A stretch of 64,000 bases of DNA, taken from positions 868,001 to 932,000 of the forward strand of contig JAVTVJ010000011.1 in assembly GCA_034509425.1 (NCBI GenBank). Reading direction: 5' to 3'. Made by a program: the position numbers and the translations under genes. Source of the DNA: Eopsaltria australis. Lineage: Eukaryota; Chordata; Aves; Passeriformes; Petroicidae. The notes beneath the pieces were generated by a model. That model ran no database searches, had not been told where the DNA came from, and worked only from the letters and a program-made list of their open reading frames with translations. Shown in pieces: positions 11,618 to 24,099 of the stretch (position 1 is the first letter of the stretch; every line of letters begins with the position of its first letter).

Positions 11618-13825
11618 GCATATGTCAGTACATAAAAATAGAAAAGTGTTTTTTTGTAAAATTAACTTTATTGTAAAAACCAACTAGAATGATAATGTAA
11701 AACTTTGCCACAATTAGCACATATACAATAACATTTATGCTTTGTCTACAAAACTTAAGAATACTTTGTAAGACAATTTTGCCTTAACTATATAAAAAAG
11801 AAAAATCAAATAAAAAGCTTGCATCTCATAACCAGTGACTGTTTCTGAATTCAAAACATAAGTGTAATTTAGAACTTCAATATGCTATCTCTATTTACAC
11901 TTCTGTGGGGTTCTACTCTAAATTATACAAGCAGGATGGCATTGCAAATTATACCTAATGGGATACATCAGGCTGATCCCACTACATGCAAGGGGCACTG
12001 ATTTTATATTTGGCAGAAGTGCCCCTAGCAAAATCACCTGTCATTAACAAAAATAAAAACGTATTTTTCAAGAATTGATGAAATACAAATGGAGGTACAT
12101 CTGCATCTTTTTGCTAACAGAGAAGACCATACCTTGTACTCTCAATTCAGCCTTGCATACTTCACTGTGAACATCCAACGTGACCCAAATTATTAGCTCA
12201 GAGATGCTGATATGCATATTTTGTATAAATAGTTAATCCTTCTGCCCTTCAGCTGACAGATTGTCCGTAGCCTACCAAATGCATTTGTGCTCTATTTCTA
12301 ATTTTACCTGAGAAATGGACATGAGGGCAGCTAAACCAGTTAACGTTTCTCCAGAAGAAAGCACAGCTTATCTCTCTGCATTTCACAGTTCAGAAACAAA
12401 TTCTGAGAATGTAAACTTGGGTTAGTAGGAAGCCTCAAGTATTTCCACTAATTAAAACCACACGCATATGTGCACACACAAGGTCTTACGCTTCCTTAGA
12501 AGGAACTCTACTGCTACAGCTGTTCAACTCCTGGCCCCCGCCCCACCCCAGAACTTTGTTTTTACTTTTTTTTTTTTAAACTTAAATTTCCTCTTTTAAA
12601 ACAGAAAATTCCTCTAATCAGCATATTTAAACTAAGAGGCTTTCTTACAAACCTGTGAAAAGAACTCGACTTCTTCCCAAAATAGAAATTTATATGTATA
12701 GGACAAATATTTGGGAAACATCTATACACAAATGGATAACTGTTACGGGAAAACATATCATGGTATTAAATAAAATAAATGCAACACTATTGTAACACAC
12801 CATTTGGCAATTTGAAGTTATTATTACTATGTTGCTTGAAGTTCAGTTTTTAGCAGCAGATAACTGTGGCTTCCATCACACAGTCCATAAAATAAAAACA
12901 AGTCTTGACTTGTCAGAACAAGTTTCCTCCCCCTCCACCCTCCCTTCCTCCCTTAAAGAATTGTACGCAGAGCAGTGGAATATTTGCATAAAAACATCAT
13001 TTCCCTCCTATTTTCCTTCAGTGGATTTCATAACCAATACAATGAAAAATAGCATGACAACATTAATTTAGAAGTGTATGCGGCCAACCCATTAAGAGAG
13101 AAGTAAAACTGTGCATATGTGGAAGGTGGAAGAAACCCCCTAAGTGTAAAGGATGCATATATAGCAATTGTGTCAACTCAAACCCAATACCTGCAAAATC
13201 AAAGTTTCATTTATGTCCTGCAGACAATATAATGAAAATACATGGCTTGATAATAAAAAATAATGTTTAGATACAGCCCACTTTGAAGAGTTTCAGGTTG
13301 CCATAATCTAACACCACACATTCGATTTTGTCTTAGCAACTGTGTGCTCAAACAGGAATACTTCATTTGTATACAAGTCCCACATAATACTAGGGGTATT
13401 CTGGTTTTGTTTTGATTGGTGGGAAGTGGGGTTAAATGCCATGTTACTTGAGAAGTTTACGCTTTGTGAACCATCCCCCCACCCTCCAAATGGTATTTAA
13501 TAGCAAGATATGAGAACTTCTAAAAACAATTACTTTCTCTTCATTCTGTCTCCAACAATTAATCTACTCTTTCGGCTTTACCAACTGATTTTTAGAAAAG
13601 CAGTATTTGACTGATAATTTTCCTTCTCTCCCTCCACCTCTATTCTAAAGCAATGTGAAATAGATGAAACAATCTATGAACAAGCAGCTCACATTTCACT
13701 GTAGAATACATCATGGAAAGGCAATGCTATGTCTATCAACTGCTTTCTGCTATACAAACACTGCCTCATTTCCCAGCCCCCAGTCAAACTTCTTCAATAC
13801 ACCTTGCCCAAATGCCCCCTTTCCC

Positions 13826-13850
13826 AAAAAAAAAAAAAAAAAAAAAAAAA
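13826..13850. repeat. Poly(A) run, 25 nt
   Basis: A pure A25 tract on the plus strand. It would be oligo-U in the inferred ABHD13 transcript. Confidence 0.95.
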
Positions 13851-14353
13851 TCATCATTGTAAGGCTGAAAAGATAGTTTTGGTTTCACCCACATTTAAAA
13901 GTATGCTCTTATGTTTTTATGTCTACAGATGCACAAAGAAGTATAGTTTTTCCAACCAACTCTAAGAAAACCTTAATAGTAGTATCAGAAAAGATACTTA
14001 TCAGAGAAAGCAGCAACTTCTGGTACATTTATTTTAAAATTAAAAAAAGTTTACAAAAAGATGTATCATCCTATCTACCAACTGCTGACAACTATTACCC
14101 ACGTGTACATAAGAACTATAATTCCACTAGGAGGCATAACCATTAAGGCACCAGTTCAGGAAAGCAGTATTATTCAACCAGAGAATTTAAGCACAAGCTT
14201 AAAATATAGCTGTCCCTCAGGAAACAGATTTTATGTGTTCTGAGATGCTTTTCTGAATCAGGACAATGTGGAAGAAAAGTTTACTTAAAAATTTGAATCC
14301 AAAGGGCAACTTTACAGATCGTGAGGAAGATTTTCCAATTTGTTCTTCCTATT

Positions 14354-14371
14354 AAAAAAAAAAAAAAAAAA
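14354..14371. repeat. Poly(A) run, 18 nt
   Basis: A pure A18 tract on the plus strand, about 110 bp left of a CR1 element. CR1 does not use a poly(A) tail, so the two are probably unrelated. Confidence 0.9.
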
Positions 14372-14478
14372 CTTTGAAGAGGCAAACTCAGCTGCAGCAA
14401 ATGAGTAATTAAACCTGCAGAAGAGATTTAAACAGTTCTCATACTCCATTAGAGACTGAGCTAACAGCATGTCTTTGA

Positions 14479-15300
14479 TCACAGAATCATCGAGGTTGGA
14501 AGAGACCTTCAAGGTCATCTACTACAATCATCAACCTAACACCACCATAATCACCCCTAAACCATATCCCCAAGTACCCCATCCAGATGACTCTCGAATG
14601 ATTCCTGAGATGGTGCCACTACCTCTGTGGGCAACTTGGTCCAATGGCTAACCACTCTTTCAGTGAAATTTGTTTTATAACATCTAATTTGAACCTTCTT
14701 TGATGCAAGGCCATTTCCTCTCATCCTTGCACTTGAAACATGGCAGAAGTGGCTGACCCCTACTTTGCTACAGCCTCCTTTCAACTGGTTGTAGAGAGCG
14801 ATAACGTCTCCCCTGAGCCACCTTTTCTGCAGACTAAACACCATCATAGCCCACAGCTGCTCTTCACAGCACTTGTGCTCCAGACCCTTCCCAGCTCTGT
14901 TGCTCATCTCTGGCCTCACTCCAGCACCTCAATGTCCTTCTTGTAGTGAAAGCACAGGACTTGAGGTGTGGCCTCACCAGTGCCAAGTACAGGGGGACAA
15001 CCACTGCCCTGGTCCTGCTGGCCACACTATTTTTGATACAGGCCAAGATGCCATTGGCCTTCTTGACCACTTGGACCCACTGCAGGCTTACATCCAGTCG
15101 GCTGTTGACCAGCACACCTCCAAGTCTCTTTTGTGCTGACCAGCTCTTAAGCCACTCTTTCCCAGCCTGTAGTGCTGCATGGGGTTGTTGCAACTCAAGC
15201 ACAGGATCCAGCCTTTGGCCTTGCTGAACCTCATGCAGCTGGCCTTGGCTTGTTGTTTCGGTCAGTCAGGGTCTGCAGAGCCTTCCTACCCTCAATAATA
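14479..15300 (-). mobile_element. CR1 LINE fragment inside the ABHD13 3'UTR region
   Basis: This is the largest CR1 copy in the window, about 0.8 kb. It begins with the reverse-complemented 3' end (TCACAGAATCATCGAGGTTGGAAGAGACC form). Minus-strand frames give recognisable ORF2 reverse-transcriptase C-terminal segments, such as KANGILACIKNSVASRTR and HWTKLPTEVV, split over different frames by indels. It is old and inactive. It lies in the same orientation as ABHD13, so it would be transcribed as part of the inferred 3'UTR. Confidence 0.9.
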
Positions 15301-16132
15301 TGATCACCTTGGACTATCTGCTCATTTTCATTATCCTTACTGTAACAACTGTACACATTGATCTCTAATAATGTGATCACTGGTAATTATTAGGATTTGT
15401 TTCTTTACGAGGTATAAATAAAGGGCACAAACATCTAACTACACCAGCATAAAAGTCTGAACACAAAAACCAACTTTTACCTTGAATGACCACTCATTTT
15501 GCCTTGAGAAATACCACCTCAAATGCACAAGCAGACTAGTACTAACAAATAGTTTGCCTGTACATTAGTGAGGAGAGCTTGAGGCAGAAAGGAGCTTAGA
15601 TTGCACTGATCTCTTTCTGAGAGTTACTTCTATTTTCTATGGAGAAATTGCCTGGGTAAAATCCTGAAGCCACGATGTCAGGCACATACAACATTCTGTG
15701 CACTATTATAGTACAAATAGTAAATGAAAATAAGGAAAGTATCTTTTTGTCTCCAGCTGCAGTTTGACATACGTAAGTTTGCATAACCATAAAAACCAGT
15801 TATAACCCAGGACAGTATACCTGCAAGTATACTCTACCATTTATGTTGTTTTATATTATTTAGCACATTAAAGACTTCCCACTTTGCATAATATAAAATT
15901 TCAAGAAATAAAACACTAATCTCATGCATGGCACACTTTAAATAAACTTTAAGAGAAGCAACAAATCATTGTGCTAACCATGGCTGTCCAAAAAGCTCAC
16001 ACGTACAGCAGTGAATACTGAAGAGCCTCCCGTTGTTCTAAATACATTCTGTACTACTTTTGTAGCAAGTTTCTTTAATAGCATCTGTTGTACATATCAA
16101 ACAAATGGAATATATGGACAGAGATACCAAAA

Positions 16133-16238
16133 AAGTATGAGAAAGACATAAAATGGTTCATTTACAATGCTGCAAATGTAAAAGTTATCTGGAACACCTT
16201 AATAAAATATCAGACCTTTCCAAGTTTAATTTCACTCT
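16133..16238 (+). repeat. 106-bp direct repeat, copy 1 (3'UTR side)
   Basis: This segment matches 17747-17852 over the full 106 bp with only two substitutions and no gaps. It lies about 110 bp beyond the ABHD13 stop codon, within its 3'UTR. On the gene's strand it contains CTTTTACATTTGCAG, which resembles a splice acceptor. It matches no repeat family I know. Confidence 0.9.
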
Positions 16239-16347
16239 TTAGGCAAGTACAGACATGACATACATTTAAAAACAGACATTCTTTTACCATTTATCACAAA
16301 TCAAGGTACAGTGCAGGTACTTGCCCAAGCCCAAAGAAGAATATCAA

Positions 16348-17360
16348 TTATATAATTGTTACGTTAGATGATGTTTTCGCCATTTCTTCAGGGGAGTGAC
16401 TCTTTATTACTTCTTTGATGAACTGTTCAAGTGCAGTGAAATAACCCTGGCACTGCCAAGTGTCATTGTGAGTTCCATCAGGAAATATCGCCAATCTCTT
16501 AGTCCGAGCTGGAGATAATTCATAAAGTTGCTTCATCATAACTGGTGGAATTAACTGGTCAGACAACCCAGAGATGAAGAGAGAAGGCATTCTGCACTGA
16601 GAGATTTTTCTGTAGGATAGAAATTTATTTTTGTAGCACCATAATGGAAGATATCTCATCGGAAAGAAAGAGAACAAAGTGCTGGCCATGTATGGGATGC
16701 TAAGAAAGGTGTTCTCCACCACGATGGCAGAAATCCTATGGGAATTTTCAGAAGCTAAGTGAATAGCTACTGCTCCCCCCAAGGAACGGCCAAAAAGAAA
16801 AATTTTTGTTTTATCAAGATCAGACCGAGTCATCACATAGTCTAAGACAGCCTCAGAATCTAAGTACAAGCCTTCTTCACTTGCTTCTCCTTCGCTTTTT
16901 CCATACCCTCTATAATCAACCAGAATTAAGTTTACTTTCAGGTTTACCAGCATTAACAAAGCATTTGGCAACCTGTGGCCAATGTTGCCTGCATTCCCAT
17001 GGAAGTAAATGATGGTTGGAGAATACGCTGCATTGTCCCCTGTGTATCTCAGCAGAATAAGATGAGAAGAACTCCATCTTTGGTTTTGATGAAGAGATTT
17101 TCATGTGGTATACCAGTAGGCATAGGAACATAAAGGCGTGATGAAGAGGGCTGTTCAGGAAAGTAAAGCAGAACATCCTGGAATTTATATAATATACCTG
17201 CTATTGATACAAATATTAATATAAGTAGTATAATGCCTCCGTACAAGTGAAAAGTCACTATCAAGGGCAAAAGACAAATACGGCAGAGACTCCAAGACCA
17301 GGAAGCCAAAGCTAGTAGCCATCTTTTAACAAAGGTCCAAAGCATCCATGATTTTTCCAT
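16348..17360 (-). CDS. ABHD13: ABHD13, alpha/beta hydrolase domain protein (one frameshift)
   Basis: ABHD13 is a single-pass, membrane-anchored serine hydrolase of unsettled substrate. The frame starts [14 protein letters not shown] in a strong Kozak context (A at -3, G at +4). A hydrophobic signal-anchor follows at about residues 32-58 ([20 protein letters not shown]). The hydrolase core follows, with oxyanion motif HGNAGN, nucleophile elbow GRSLGG (Ser193), Asp268 in GLSDQ and His298 in GTHND. These positions equal the human triad. It ends SNVTII and TAA. The span is 1,013 nt, exactly one less than the 1,014 needed for 337 aa plus stop. One base is missing near 17062 (about codon 99-100), where a family Leu-Asn-Leu segment reads through to a stop after 103 residues. 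Downstream, the frame is fully conserved. A sequencing or assembly deletion is most likely; a recent null allele is the alternative. Confidence 0.95.
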
Positions 17361-17395
17361 TGTAGAAGTCAGTGATCTTTTACTCGAAGTAAATC

Positions 17396-17397
17396 CT
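17396..17397 (-). other. ABHD13: ABHD13 coding-exon splice acceptor
   Basis: On the minus strand TTCTTTTGCAG precedes the exon 35 nt upstream of the ATG. This fits a gene whose whole coding sequence lies in the last exon, behind a noncoding first exon. Confidence 0.75.
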
Positions 17398-20300
17398 GCA
17401 AAAGAATCCAAATGTATACATATAAATATAGGGAAAAGAAAAAGGAAGCAATTTAAGCATTTTTACTTGCAGAAGATTAATGGCAAGTCAGTGTATTGGA
17501 GTATTGACATAAAATTTGGTGGCAAACTCCCTTTGAACTTTTGGAAACCATTTGACTCTGTAAAACAAGCAGAAATGCAAACATAAGGAATAGCTTTAGA
17601 CCTCTTCAAAATCCCATTTACAGTATTTCTGCAGGCAAAGTCCATTAACAGCACTAGAAGATTGGTTGACTGAGATCACAGTAATTTCTGCTTTCCCTCA
17701 GACTTTCCTACTAACCAAAAGAACAACCATACAGACTGTATCAAAGAAGTATGAGAAAGACATAAAATGGTTAATTTACAATGCTGCAAATGTAAAAGTT
17801 ATCTGGAACACCTTAATAAAGTATCAGACCTTTCCAAGTTTAATTTCACTCTGACTGTATCACTGGTTTGTCAACGCTGCTCTTGTAAGTAACTAGAATT
17901 CAGAGACCAAAACCAAAAATAACCTGTATTTCTAAGTTGCTAATTAGCATGTGGTAAGCCTGTGCACATCGCTCAGCAGACAATGGATGCTCACCACACA
18001 TCCCAGCACTGCTACGGGTTAGTGGCTCTTTTAGCATCTCAATCAACTGTGGTTACAGAGCAACACGTGAACTGCTCAGAATAGAGAGACCCCTCTAGAT
18101 CACGTGGTAGTTACATTTGTGTCAGCTTTTATTGCTTTTTTTGAATTGCATCTGATTTATAACAATCATTTTCCACTAACAGATCAGTAATCTGCATTAA
18201 TCTTTAGCTGAATAGAAGATTTTATCATCATGCAAGACCACTGAAAAGAGTCAGCTAACTACATTATTCTTTGGTCGATGAAAAGCACTGCTGAAAGTAA
18301 CAAATATGAAAATAGACTCATGACAAAAACATACACAGAGCATAAAACGAGGAGAGTGATATTAATGACAATGGATTAAACCTTTCCATCCAAAAGAGAT
18401 AGTTATGTCTCCCAGCATCTCACAGTATTCACTCCTGGTTCATATGGAAACAGAAAAAAACTGCCAAACCTACACAAAAACTACAGTAACCATTCACTCA
18501 CCACTGAATTGAATAATGACACTACCTGGAAGGTACAACACAAACTCACCTTGTTTGAGAACACTAAGTTATACACCAGATAACAGTTACACTTTGGACA
18601 CAAAGTTATCATGTCCTAAAATGATATAGTGTAGAAATAATCAGAATTCAAACTTCACAGGAGTTTGACATGCAGGGATGCAACAAAGCATTTTACACCA
18701 GCCATCTTGGTATGCTCAAGTGATAAAAAGTGACCTCTGCAGCTATAGCCTTCGCATTCCTCAGATATGAGCACCCAATCTGAGCAGGAAAAACTTCCAT
18801 CTCCACTTACACAAAAATTAGAAATAAATCAGAAATAAAAATAAATCCATCACATCTTAAGATTCATGTATTAACCAAAACCAACATGATATTAAGACTT
18901 TATACAGTGTAACTAATACAAATACATAAAACTGGTGAAATATAAAGTGGCCTAAAAGAGCAGTTATTCCAGCTTTGTTCTCTTATTTATAAATTCATGT
19001 TTATTATATATAATAAGTATGCACAAATACTGTCTATATGAAAACTAAATTCCATTCCCCTTGAAAAGAACTCACAATGTTTAGAAGACATATAAAGTAG
19101 CTGCTTCAATTTCTAAGAGAACTTCCTAAAGAAGTTAATAAACATTTCCTACATTGCAAGACTATAAGAACATTGATAATAATGAGACAATAAAACCATT
19201 CCCCTTACCTACGCTATTCAACATTTTGCTGACTTTCTTAGAAAACTAAAGAAACTCCAAAAATGCTTTTTCAACAAAATATTCACAAGAGTAAGAGACC
19301 CACTGTTAAACAAAACTACTAAGAGACAAAGAAGTAATAAAAATCTCACTATAGTGATGGAGTTTTGCAAAGGCTATCCCACATACACTAAGGATTATTA
19401 TCTGGAGACTGATACCCACAGCTGATTTTATAAGTCATGTCAGTTTCATGAGAAGGGCACCACTTCTATCTTTATTTCAGCAGGCTAATATTATCAAAAT
19501 GCAATACTACAGAGATAGTGCTGCTGTGTCATTACTTCTGATATATATATGTATTTATAAATACTTTGCTACTGGAATTGCAAAGCCAGTACATCCTACA
19601 GCTAAAGTTCAACACACAGTAAGTAGTTAACAGGAAGAGCAAACTACACAGCCACAAATTTTTCACACTCACTACATATTTAAATAGAGCTAACTACTCT
19701 GCAATACCAAACAATTACATTACTATTAAAGTTTTTTTCCCAGCTATGTGAAACTTCACTAGTTCCATTCATTTTCAGGCTTTCACATTTTATTGCAAGA
19801 TTTGTTAGGTAGGGAACTAAGTTTTTCCTAGGTTCTTCCCCATCTTCCAATACTAATTAAAAGATCACTAGAGCAGAAAAAGATGGTTTCTCAAACAAGC
19901 ATACAGGCCTAAAAGAGACACTAAGCCAAATCAATACAAGCTTATTCTCAATAAAGCTGCAATCCACACTTTCTATGGAGCTTAAAGCAGCAGGCCTTCC
20001 AAACACTATTTTGGACAGTACAAGAAGATACAAACAGATTAAAATTTTCACTTGTAGGACAGAAATAAAAAGGGTAAGTTAATACAGTAATATTCAGTGA
20101 GAAGTAAGGTCAGCACGTTTAGAAGTGTTATGAGACTTGAGACTTCAACATACTGCAAGACAACATAAACACACACACATGCAAAATGCTCTTCTTGGTC
20201 TTTATTTTCCACTCCTGGGTATGCTGGATTGGAAGTTATAAACCTTTCAAGCAGTTTACAATGTAACATCTCATGATGCAAATACCCTGTCTTGAATTAT

Positions 20301-22990
20301 GAAGAGCATGTGCTGCATTTCTCTTGCATTTTTAATTTTGTGATTAATACAGGGCCAGAATAAACTGGAAAAGGCGTGAGAGTGGGAGAACAGTGTATTT
20401 AGACTTTGATGTCTGATGTGGTCAACTTGAGAAACAGAGCAGACACACCACCTGGACAAACCTGATCCTCTCTCTAGGAGAAGACTGCTTCTGATCCTAG
20501 ACTACAAGAACCAAGTCATGGACTTGCCCCATAACTGTCTGATGTCCCAGTTACATCAAGAAGCATTCACCCCTTAAAGTTCTTGGAGGGCATTCTTGCT
20601 TCACTAAAAAAAATATATAGATTTTAAGAAATATTGTATTACAGCACTGTATTTCTAGTAATTGTTGTAACTTTGAAAACAACCAGATTTTCTTATAACA
20701 AGGAGCCACATCCCATTTTACAGCATTTACAGTATACCATAATCACCAATTATTTAAACTAAATTAAAGTAAGTAAGCATAAGAGCATTTAAAAAAAATT
20801 CTCCCCCTGTCCCTCTGATAATGTGTATTAGAAAGGCTAGCCTTTGGGAATCCTGATACTTCCCACAAGTATTTATTTGGTGATGCTCATAAGCTTAAAA
20901 GACAAGCAGAAGACAATACTGAAATACAAAGCTTTACTGTGGAAATCATTGCCACACAGGACCAGCAATGCAGCCCAACTCAACGTTAAGACCTCATGAA
21001 AGTAAGACTTAGCCAGACTGCTGCTGTACCTTTGGTTTAAACTGCCACAGAACTGTATTGTCTGTCAAAACAGAAAGGAAATCTGGAAGTGGTAAGATTC
21101 AGCTTTGTGTTGGGATATACACATACACACCCCTGTATCTATACATCTCCACTGCTGAATCCCCAGCCTAGGAACTATTGCAGACCTCTATGTTCTATCA
21201 GATGAACTGCAAGTCCCAAAAATTAGATAACTACTGAAAATACAAATCACTCACAAAAATAAAAATTTTGAGAAAAAAACAAACCCTTTATGATCAAGGC
21301 ATTTTAACAATATTCTAGATTGCCCTAATGCTATTTTTGAATGGTTAATGCCATTATCAACTGTAAAAAATCACAATAATTCAAGTATGTATTTAAAGCA
21401 CTACGGAACAATTTTTTGTTCATTTTAAATGGCAGCTGAAATTACTCTTGTATCTGCCACAGGTTCTGCTGTTTTCCTTTTTCTACATTTTTAATATTTT
21501 AATATTGCCATTTTCATACACTAATCATATCATAAACATTTACCTTTAGATGTGATGATTTCCCAGGCTTCATCTCTGCCTGAAAAACAATTCCATTTAT
21601 GAATTTTGAGTAAAATTGTTTTGAATTAAACATGTAATTTACTGTTTATCTTGTTACTTGAAAGAAAATTAAGAAGTGATAAGAGCCAAACCCCCTAGAA
21701 GTTACAACTGCTTCATTAATGAAACTGTGTAACTCGTGCTCCTCCTATCAAGATGAATGCTTGTTTGAAACATTTGATGAACTTGAAAACATCTTATAAC
21801 GAAGTTCAAGAATCACAATGAAATGTCCTGGACTATATACATAACACACAGTATATAACAATGCTGTAATCTTATAATAATGCATATAGATAATGATAAT
21901 AATTTTAATAATAACATAGCATATATACATAGTGCATAAAAACAAACATTACATTCTTGCCTTAAAACTAACCTTTAGTGCATAACTAGCTTTAAGATTA
22001 GTGCTAAGAAGCACAATCAAGTGTTTAATGGCTGCTTCCTCATTAAAGAGCTTTAAAAAAAATTCAGTCTTAACATTCACTGAAATCCTTTAGATTTCAA
22101 AACAAAAAAAAATAAAATATTTCTCTGTGTTCTTAAGAAATACCTAGCGACATCTGTTTGTCTCCACTTCCTTTCCCTAGACTCTACCTCCTCCAGAAAC
22201 ACAAGATTCCCACAAGGGTTACATTTACTCATATTTATTCAGAAGACATCTGTAAGCAGAAATATTAGGTCCTCAACGACAAAAAGTCGGTTTCAGAGGG
22301 GGAACAGACCCGGAAGAAAATCTACAAGCTTAGTAAGGACAAGAAAAATACACTTTCTTAGTACTAAAATTCTACAGAGACGCTCTTTAAAAAAAAAGAA
22401 AAACAACCGTAAAGTAACAACTCCTAACAAAGGAAAAAGTACAGTAAGAATAACCTAAGCGTCACACACTTCATGGCTCTGGTGTTAAAATCAACGAGTC
22501 ACTTGTCCTACTTATTTCAAACATCCAACATCCACAGCTCCACATCAAGTTGTACATATTGATAACCGAAAATGTTTCCCCTTTAACTTGGGCTTCTTCT
22601 CCCCACTGACAAATGTTACAAAGTATCATCGCAATCCAGGGTCTTGAATTATGAGGATACTGTGTAAAAAAAACCCCAAACAACAACAAACCAAGGCTAG
22701 CTATATTAGAGCCTTAACTTTCTAGGGACCATAGGCTCCAAAAACATTGTCATTTCCAAGCTTGTTAAATTACTTCCTTTTTGGCTTAAGAGAAACACCC
22801 AGTTTAGCCTTTTCAAAACAATCACTTGGCCCATTACGAACACTACCGTTACCATCAGCACCACCTTCTACAAGCACCCATTTAAAGGAATTGTTCCATC
22901 TGACAGTGGAGACAAACGAAACACTGGAGCAACACCTTGCTGCCAAGAAGCTAAAGATCTCCCGGAGCTTCGCAGGAAGGCACCTGCAGG
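17398..22990 (-). other. ABHD13: Inferred ABHD13 intron 1
   Basis: AT-rich DNA between the coding exon and the CpG-island promoter. No ORF here resembles a known protein. It contains copy 2 of the 106-bp repeat and runs of simple AT sequence. The first-exon donor could not be placed with confidence; a CAG|GTGCC-like site on the minus strand near 22,982-22,986 is one weak candidate. Confidence 0.6.
17747..17852 (+). repeat. 106-bp direct repeat, copy 2 (intron side)
   Basis: Partner of 16133-16238: same length, same orientation, two base differences. It lies about 390 bp upstream of the ABHD13 start on the gene's strand, in intron 1. A weaker match may continue about 15-20 bp to the left. The two copies bracket the coding exon and are 1,614 bp apart start to start. 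Confidence 0.9.
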
Positions 22991-22994
22991 AAGT

Positions 22995-23830
22995 TTTATC
23001 GGCGCTGTCAAGGGAGCAGCTCCTGGGCAGCCACGTCCCGCCGTGCAGGCACAGGACCCGCACACCGCCTGGGACAGCGTCTCGCCTGCCGCCGCCCCAG
23101 GGAAGAGCCGCGCTCAGCCCCCCCGAGACCCCAAGCCGAACCCCAAACCCGCCGGCCGCCCCCGCCGCCCCGGCTCCCTCCGCCCCGGCGCGGCCTCAGG
23201 GGCCGGGCCCGCCTCCTCCCCTCCCGTGCCGTGCCGCGGTCGCGGCGGGCCCGGGGCGCCGCCAGACCCACCCGCCGCATCCTCCCGGGCGGCCGCCGCC
23301 GGAGCCTCGGGCCAGCGCAGACCCCGACGCGCAACTTCAACCACCGCTCCTTCCTCCCGAGGCAGGAAGTCACCGCAGCCACGGTTCCGCTTCCAGGGCA
23401 CAGCCCGGCCGTTCTCGCTTCTCTCCCCGCCTTTCCCCGCCCCGGCATTCGCCACCGTTCCCCGCCCCGACCCGGGGGAGGAGCGCGGCGGCGTCACCGG
23501 GCCGGCACTCCTCTTCCGGGGTGGAGGGAGGCCGGTGTCAGCCCGGCTCCGCAGGTAGCCCCGGCTCCCCGTGAGTGTCCCCTGGGGTGGCCGTCCCTCC
23601 ATCGCCCCGGCTGCCAGGCCCCGTGCGGAGCGGGAGGTGTCCCGCGGGCGGTGTCCGCTCCCCGCGCCGTGGCCATGGCAGCGCCGTGTGGGGATGTGGG
23701 TGCGCGGGTGCCGTCCCGCTGGGCTCCGCTGGGCACCGCTCCCTCCGCCGGCACCGAGCAGCCGGGGGACAGGGGTAGGCTGCGTTCTCGGGGAGGGTGG
23801 AGGAGGAAATCGGTGTCCGAGCAGTGAAAG
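22995..23830. promoter_or_regulatory. CpG island, shared ABHD13/LIG4 bidirectional promoter
   Basis: This block is sharply GC- and CpG-rich in otherwise AT-rich DNA, with many CCGCC/GGCGG boxes. It lies between the diverging ABHD13 (minus) and LIG4 (plus) genes, as in other vertebrates. Visible elements include ETS/GABP-type CTTCCGG (23513-23519), AGGAAG (23364-23369) and a CRE-like GCGTCA half-site near 23491. No TATA box is evident. Long open frames here on both strands are a by-product of high GC content and are not called as genes. Confidence 0.85.
23520..23571 (+). other. LIG4: Candidate LIG4 noncoding exon 1 end / donors
   Basis: Two plausible donors lie at the right side of the island: GCAG|GTAGCC (GT at 23555-23556) and CCCC|GTGAGT (GT at 23571-23572). 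Either could join to the acceptor at 24099. The choice cannot be made from the sequence alone. Confidence 0.4.
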
Positions 23831-24099
23831 CTCCTGCCTGGGCAGCAGCGGGAGGGGGAGCGCAGTGCCTTACCCTGCCTTGCAGAGCTCTGTTTAGCTG
23901 ATGACAGTGTTCGGTGTCGCAGCCTCGCTGCTGAGTTCGACCTTTAACTGAGGACAGTGGAACCAGCTGGCGACCTTTAAGATAGTGGCTAGATCTTAGT
24001 TAGAAAAACGAGAAAAAAATGTAAATCCTAATGGGTGTTCTTTTTGACAGAATAATATGGCGTTTTATATATAAACATGTAATATTGTTTTGTTCCCAG
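23573..24099 (+). other. LIG4: LIG4 intron 1 with acceptor at its end
   Basis: The interval runs from the GC-rich island into AT-rich DNA and ends in TTTTGTTCCCAG (AG at 24098-24099). This is a good acceptor 15 bp before the LIG4 ATG. It contains no gene. Confidence 0.65.

Larger units (their letters stand above)
11590..16347 (-). other. ABHD13: Inferred long ABHD13 3'UTR
   Basis: This AT-rich stretch runs from the ABHD13 stop codon to the candidate poly(A) signal. It contains no coding ORF on either strand other than CR1 remnants. It contains two long A runs, a CR1 insertion of about 0.8 kb and one copy of a 106-bp repeat. Without the CR1 it is close to 3.9 kb. The assignment is inference from the absence of an earlier AATAAA with a good downstream element. 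Confidence 0.45.

Noticed and set aside
14557..15227. ORFs of 88-120 codons near 14.6-15.2 kb
   Set aside because: They are pieces of a decayed CR1 ORF2, or its antisense shadow, and not host genes.
22747..23827. Long overlapping ORFs (up to 275 codons) in the CpG island on both strands
   Set aside because: Stop codons are rare at this GC content. The frames overlap on both strands, are Pro/Arg/Ala-rich, match no family and lie in the promoter of two known genes.
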